Shown here: piece after piece, positions 58,961 through 64,000 of the stretch
How positions within the stretch are numbered: the stretch's first letter is position 1
Layout: the number at the start of each line of letters is the position of its first letter
From: Mixophyes australis
Lineage: Eukaryota; Chordata; Amphibia; Anura; Limnodynastidae
DNA length: 64,000 bases
Direction of reading: 5' to 3'
NCBI GenBank assembly: GCA_036250195.1
Contig: JAVHZZ010000008.1
Span: forward strand, 3,591,934 to 3,655,933
The notes under the pieces: generated by a model
What the model was told of the DNA's origin: nothing
Database searches by the model: none
The model's input: the letters and a program-made list of their open reading frames with translations, nothing else
Translations under genes and position numbers: made by a program

Positions 58961-59002
58961 ATCTGGGAAATAGTATTGAGTCCTGTATACCTACAGATGA
59001 TA

Positions 59003-59307
59003 CAGTGGCGGATCCAGGGGGGGTGGCGATCGGGGCAATCACCCCCCCTAGCAGAGACTTGCTGCCGACGGCTGCACAGTATGTGCAGGTCTGTTCGGCA
59101 TTGACAGGCGGGGACAGTGTGCTGCCCGGCTGCTCTGATTGTGTTTTAAACTCAATCAGAGATGCTGGACGGCACACTGTCCCTGCCAAGTGGACCTGCA
59201 CATAGTGTGTAGCCGCCGGCAGCCTTAGGTGTCAGAAAGGGGGCGTGGCCTAAATCCCCCCCCCCCTAAATCGCCCGGAGTACAACAGTTTTCTAGATCC
59301 GCCCCTG
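59003..59307. mobile_element. hAT-type foldback MITE with exact 8-bp target duplication
   Basis: Begins CAGTGGCGGATCCAGG and ends CTAGATCCGCCCCTG. AGATGATA is exactly repeated at 58995-59002 and 59308-59315. The interior folds: GCTGCCGACGGCTGCACA against TGTGTAGCCGCCGGCAGC, and CTCTGATTG against CAATCAGAG around TGTTTTAAACT. Termini starting CAG and an 8-bp duplication are the hallmark of hAT elements. It has no coding capacity and depends on an autonomous relative. It is nested in the older Tc1 element. Confidence 0.92.
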
Positions 59308-60548
59308 AGATGATAACACTGGAACTGGGGGCGCGGAGTCTTGAGTACTATGAAGTAGTAGTACTACTAGTCTTGAGGTAGACTGCACAGAGTTGGACCA
59401 ATAATAGCAACCAGCAGGGAGTGAAATAACCTTTCTTTTCATCAGCAAACGTGAGTAATGAAAAGTAATCATTATAAAAGATTATAGAGATAACTTCTAT
59501 TATTAAGTTATCTCTATTGTAATATTGTTCACACTCCAGTCTTGAAACCGTGAGAAATCATGGGGGGGGAGCATGTCTTGTCTGGGAGTGTGTGTTACAC
59601 ACAGTAGTAAATTATATTTACATTCATATAAAAATGAATTGGTTAAGTGTGTATAAGGCTGCTGACCTCTGCAAGTTATATGATCACTGACTTTACACCT
59701 ACTGGGTTAAATCTTGTGTAAATATCACATGCAAATAAATGCATCAAGTTCTACCATACATTAAAGTATTGACACGTGACATGGATAATACAAGAATATG
59801 CAAACACAAATGGGAGGTTCAAACATGTCCATATGCTGTTTTATGTAAGGATTTAATTAGTTTTTGGTATAACATTGTCTGCACTATCTTTTCTAGTAGG
59901 TGTTAAAAGTTCATATAATCTATGCTTTAAAAAAAAAAAAAAAGAAAGAAGTAGTGCTGTGGATTGTTTAACGGAGGGGGGGTCTCAAACCAGTATCTTG
60001 CCTGGGGCCTCATGAGGTATAAACGGGCTCTGGGTGCACCTGGTCGGGGCCGGTTTATGGTGAAATGATGTTCTTTCCACTTCCAGATTATGGCCCCAAC
60101 AGTTCTCACTGGAACATGCAGCAGTTTAGAGATCCTTCTGTAACCAATGCCATCAGTATGTTTTGCAACAATAAGGTAGTGAAGGTCTTGAGAGAGCTCT
60201 TTGCTTTTACCCATCTTGAGATATTTTCTTGTGTGACACCTTCGTAATGAGACACCTTTTCATAGGCCATCAGTTGTGGCTGAACCAGCTGGCAGGATTG
60301 CTTTCTAATTACTGATAGATTTCAGCTGGTGTCTTGGCTTTCCGTGCCTTTTTGCACCTCCCTTTCTTCATGTGTTCAATACTTTTTCCCCTGTGTCATT
60401 CCACATTATTACACAAAACTTAAATTATGGAGAAGTGTTGATTGCAAGGGTTGTTGCTGACATTAGGTATAAATTTCATTACAAGAGCCACAATAAATAT
60501 ATATTTACCGAGAAAAATGTTGATGTGTCCAATACTTATTTCACCCGC

Positions 60549-60553
<5 letters not shown>

Positions 60554-60585
<32 letters not shown>

Positions 60586-60605
60586 GTGTACACACACACA
60601 CACAC
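60554..60605. repeat. (TG)n(TA)n(CA)n microsatellite between two Tc1 elements
   Basis: TGTGTATATG, TA repeats and CACACA fill the gap between the right end of the 57917-60553 element and the left end of the next Tc1 element. Confidence 0.85.
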
Positions 60606-61180
60606 TATGTGAACAAAAGTATTCGGACGCTTGACCATTACTCCAACAGGGACTGTAATGACATTTTATTCAAATACATATAATTTAATATGGAGTTCCC
60701 CTTTAGCAGTGATAACAACTTCCACTCTTCTTGGAATGCTTACCACAACATGTTGGAATATTTCTGTGGGAATTTGTACCCATTCATTCTGTAGAGCATT
60801 TATGAGGTCAGCCACTGATGTTGGACGAGAAGGTCTGGTTCACAATCTCTGTTCCAGTTCATACCAAAGGTGTTCGATGGAGTTGAGGCCAGGGCTCTGT
60901 GGGGGTCAGTCATGTTCTTCCTCATCAAACCATGTCTTTGTAGTCCTTGCTTTGTGCACTGGGGCACAGTCATGTTGGAATAGAAAAGGGCCTTCCCCAA
61001 ACTGTTGCCACAAAGTTGGAAGCATAGCATTGTTTAAAATGACTTGGTGCTGAAGCATTAAGATTGCCCTTCACTGGAGATAAGGGGCCTAGCCCAAACC
61101 CTGAAAAACAGCCCCATAACATTATCCCTCCTCCACCAATCTTCACAGTTGGCATAATGCAGTCAGACAGGTATCATTCT
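60606..61180 (-). mobile_element. Tc1-like transposon fragment, second family
   Basis: The terminal repeat TATGTGAACAAAAGTATTCG is at the left. On the minus strand a frame starting at 61155 reads [20 protein letters not shown] (transposase core) and [10 protein letters not shown]; another reads [16 protein letters not shown], with ASTPSNTFGMNWNRD corresponding to the usual LNPIEHLWDELERR. Only the C-terminal half and the 3' end remain, with frame breaks. Confidence 0.85.
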
Positions 61181-64000
61181 CCCAGCATACTCAATGCACA
61201 CCTGTGGGATGTACATCTAAATACCCTATTATGAGGCTGCCTATGGTCTGTAATAACAAGTAAACTGCGTGCACCTAACAGTTATTTATCATTAACTACA
61301 TCTGATTAGTTTGGGATAATCACATGATAGAACATTCCCACTAGGATGCATTTTGTCCCTCATGCTTATGAACACAGAGTTTGTGGCAGTTTTTTTGACC
61401 ACATTAGCTGGATGAATAAAACAGACTTTTATTGTATCTTATTCAATTGATGCATATGTTCGTTTAACCAACTGTTTTCAGCAACCTTTGGTCATATTGG
61501 ATTGTGCGCAGTGAACAATTACATCCATTTCTGACACTGTTTTTTAAGAGATTCATTATACAGGGTCTACTTTAACCCATTTTTATATGTTTTCAATTCA
61601 TGAACCAGATATTATTTTGCATGTATTTATGTTTCGTTTTGATGTTTATTAAATATTTTATTTACTTTATCTACATTTGTATATTTTTATAGATATTACC
61701 ATAATATTTCTATATGACATAAGATGTTTTACACAGGTTTTTAGTGCAGTAACAAATTAAACTTTCTTGGTGATATCACTTTCTAGTGCCATAAACCTTT
61801 TGTGGATGGAGATAGTTTTCTATACAGGTTTGACGCTACAGAGAGACTGCATTTGACGCTGCAGAGAGAAGTGCAGTCTTGCTCTTGTCATTCATCCTAG
61901 ACATTTGCAAACATCTTGTCAACATATAAAAATATCTACTTTTATTATATATTATATCTATTTTATTCATATTATTAGCAACATTTATACTTATGTCCAC
62001 CCATCATTTGCCTCCGCACAGACACATCGTCAACATCATCAACATTTATTTATGTAGCGCCTACATATTCCGTAGCTTTTTGCAGTAGAGGTCTGTGATT
62101 ACTATATATCATTGTTGGTGCATAGGTTTAGGCTGCATTAACATGTCCTGATCCTTTACTAATGTACTGATAACTCATTAAAGTATTTGGCTCAAAATAC
62201 ATGCAAATTAAACAGAATAAAAAACAATTTTATTGAAATAAAATGAATGAAACAGAGTAAAATGCATGATGAATAGAATAAAATAAAATATCCCGGTAGC
62301 TGTTTCCTTGTGTAACTGCTGAAAGTAAAGCATGTTGTCTGCTTGCCTGTCTTCCTTAGGGTGTAACAGTAATGGTGTGTGCAGAGACGATATAAATAGG
62401 GGTGATAATTGTCAATTAGTAAAACAGAATCAGCGTCTAATAAAATGAAAACAAAATATTCACTAAAAACTTCCAATAGATACATTGAACCACAAGGCGA
62501 TATTGCTGTTCATACTCACAGCGTGATTCTATATGATCTCTATGACATTTGTTACATAGTTCTTCACTTATTGTATTTTGATAAGATTATCATTTTATCT
62601 ATTTTATTTGCATGTCTTCGGTGCCTGATACTTACATTTTATTGAATTGTGGTACAGGATTAGACCTTGTGTATTATGGACAGAATTGTAATTTGTTTTA
62701 TGTTACATTAATTAAGATGTGAGCACTGGTCCATGGCCTTATGGTGTTGTCAGTACCCACAATAGACAATAAACACAGACTCGAGATGCAGAATAAAATG
62801 CTAAAGTGTTCAAGTTGCGGCCAGGAGAAATAGAGCAATAAGGCAAAGAGGATATGGAGCATATATAAGAGGTTTATCCAAGGGGGGGGGGGGCATCAAA
62901 AGCGCCACCCCCCCTTCACATTGCGCCTCTCCTGCTGCTTAAGTAAGGAGACAGGAGGTGGGGGCGGCTTTCACTGATACTCAGACTGGGAGTGCAGCAC
63001 TGGGCTGGGACCAGGGGGAGGGCTGGGGGGGCAAAACTCGACTTAGCAGCCAATTAGAAACATTTTAAAGAAAAACAAATGCAGGTGGTCCAGTGACTCA
63101 GCCCAAGGTAGCTCACTATGGGACCGGCCTGGTGGGCGAATACTTCTCCATTGTCCCAACATTTCCCCCCCTGGCATCTGGATAGCGGGCATGGTCATGT
63201 GACAATGAGGGAGTGGCCACGTAACGATGGGGGCATGGCTACTCCTCCAGCGGGCAGCTTAACGCTTTGAAGAACCAGGCTACTCCTCAGATACCTCATT
63301 TACCTGCTGCTCTGCTATGCTGTGAATGGAAAATACCTCCAAAAATTTTCACCTGCAGGACAAACATGTCCAGCGGGAGAGAGCCCTAAAATTTGGGCTG
63401 CCCGCCGAAATTGGGAGAGTTGCGAGGTATGGCCTCTCTTTCACGCAACTAGGCATTAAAAATACTGGAGGAGTGTCAGGTGACTCATTCAGTGTCTTAG
63501 GTGCCCCTAATCAGTGGCGCACTAGGCAATGGCCTAGGTTCTCCTATTGGTAGCGCTTGAAGCCTCACTCAGAAGCTGAAACTGGTGTAATTAATTTATC
63601 CCATCTTTAAGAGGTACAGGATTCCTGTCAAAAGCCAATGTTTTGGACCAAATAGTATGCACAAAATCAACATTGTTACCTACAATGGAAATAAGCAAAG
63701 CCCCAACATCCCTGGGGAAGAGGAAAACATGTATATATAGTTGGATAGGCGGTTCACCCATGAACAAACAAGTTTCATACCATGAAGAATATTTGAAACA
63801 TTTTATTAAGCGTTGTTTTGTGTAATTTGGTTATGTATCAATAAAGTTTTCCAAACCTCATTTGTTTTATTTGTGATTATTTAAAGACCAATCCATACAT
63901 TAATCATTTTACTTTAGCAAAGTTTAACGTGGGAGGTGAATCATATACCCACATAGGCTAAATGATTTTTCTAGCTGAGATTATTAATAATATTTTTTTT
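61181..64000. other. Repeat-rich intergenic end of the window
   Basis: Contains a short LINE-tail remnant at about 62035-62090 (antisense GCTACGGAATATGTAGGCGC), a G run at 62882-62893 with complementary C-rich sequence just after, and many short frames without resemblance. No gene recognised to the window edge. Confidence 0.45.

Larger units (their letters stand above)
57917..60553 (-). mobile_element. Tc1-like transposon split by later insertions
   Basis: The terminal repeats ACGGGTGAAATAAGTA (left) and AATACTTATTTCACCCGC (right) bound the unit. The transposase on the minus strand starts at 60214: MGKSKELSQDLHYLIVAKHT, then the paired HTH segment IGYRRISKLLHVPVRTVGAI, KEHHFTINRPRPGAP, ending near 60026. 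The C-terminal part is at 58440-58140 ([19 protein letters not shown] with a later frameshift). The central catalytic region is missing and its place is taken by unrelated repeats, including the hAT-type MITE at 59003-59307. Inactive. Confidence 0.85.

Noticed and set aside
54120..64000. Search for artemin (the human 5' neighbour of IPO13)
   Set aside because: No cysteine-knot pattern or other gene-like exon seen; only repeats.

Overview
The window is vertebrate nuclear DNA, most likely from an anuran amphibian. One complete protein-coding gene, importin-13 (ipo13), can be read on the minus strand: 20 exons between 53077 (start codon) and 27828 (stop codon), 954 codons plus stop, every intron GT-AG and every exon phase joining correctly. 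The frog assignment is an inference from the repeat content: several decayed Tc1-like DNA transposons, short hAT-type elements with 8-bp target duplications, long foldback MITEs, CR1/L2-like LINE tails ending in (GAT)n, and a Penelope-like retroelement.

Left part (1-27 kb): intergenic with no recognisable protein gene. It opens with a large inverted repeat (about 1-560) and a decayed Tc1 element (853-1744). Two minisatellite blocks follow (8.6-9.4 kb and 10.2-10.8 kb). At 12.66-12.93 kb, on the plus strand, lie two microRNA hairpins about 190 bp apart that match the miR-23 and miR-27 families. They form a mir-23/mir-27 cluster, and no miR-24 is visible. Further right are a MITE (14.5 kb), GC-rich promoter-like patches (16.2-16.7 and 18.2-18.4 kb), a short hAT-type element (16.9 kb), a LINE 3' end (20.9-21.7 kb), Tc1 fragments (23.8-24.8 kb) and a 251-bp near-palindrome (25.7 kb).

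Middle (26.99-53.1 kb): ipo13. Its introns hold a Penelope-like reverse transcriptase relic and a minisatellite (intron 13), an antisense promoter-like cluster of CCAAT boxes with a TATA box (intron 14), and several LINE/SINE tails. A three-copy tandem repeat in intron 11 has copied the exon 12 splice acceptor twice.

Right part (53.1-64 kb): the sequence upstream of ipo13. A 38-bp minisatellite lies only about 250 bp upstream of the start codon, followed by a small GC-rich patch. Beyond that is a dense transposon field, including a second copy of the 16.9-kb hAT-type family, two foldback MITEs and a Tc1 element split by younger insertions. No other protein-coding gene was found.

Ipo13 is a nuclear transport receptor and the miR-23/27 hairpins are post-transcriptional regulators. 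Nothing in the sequence links the two loci functionally. The most unusual items are the miR-23/27 pair without miR-24, the triplicated exon 12 acceptor, the antisense promoter-like module in intron 14, and a foldback element carrying a perfect 30-bp palindrome of NRF1-type motifs.
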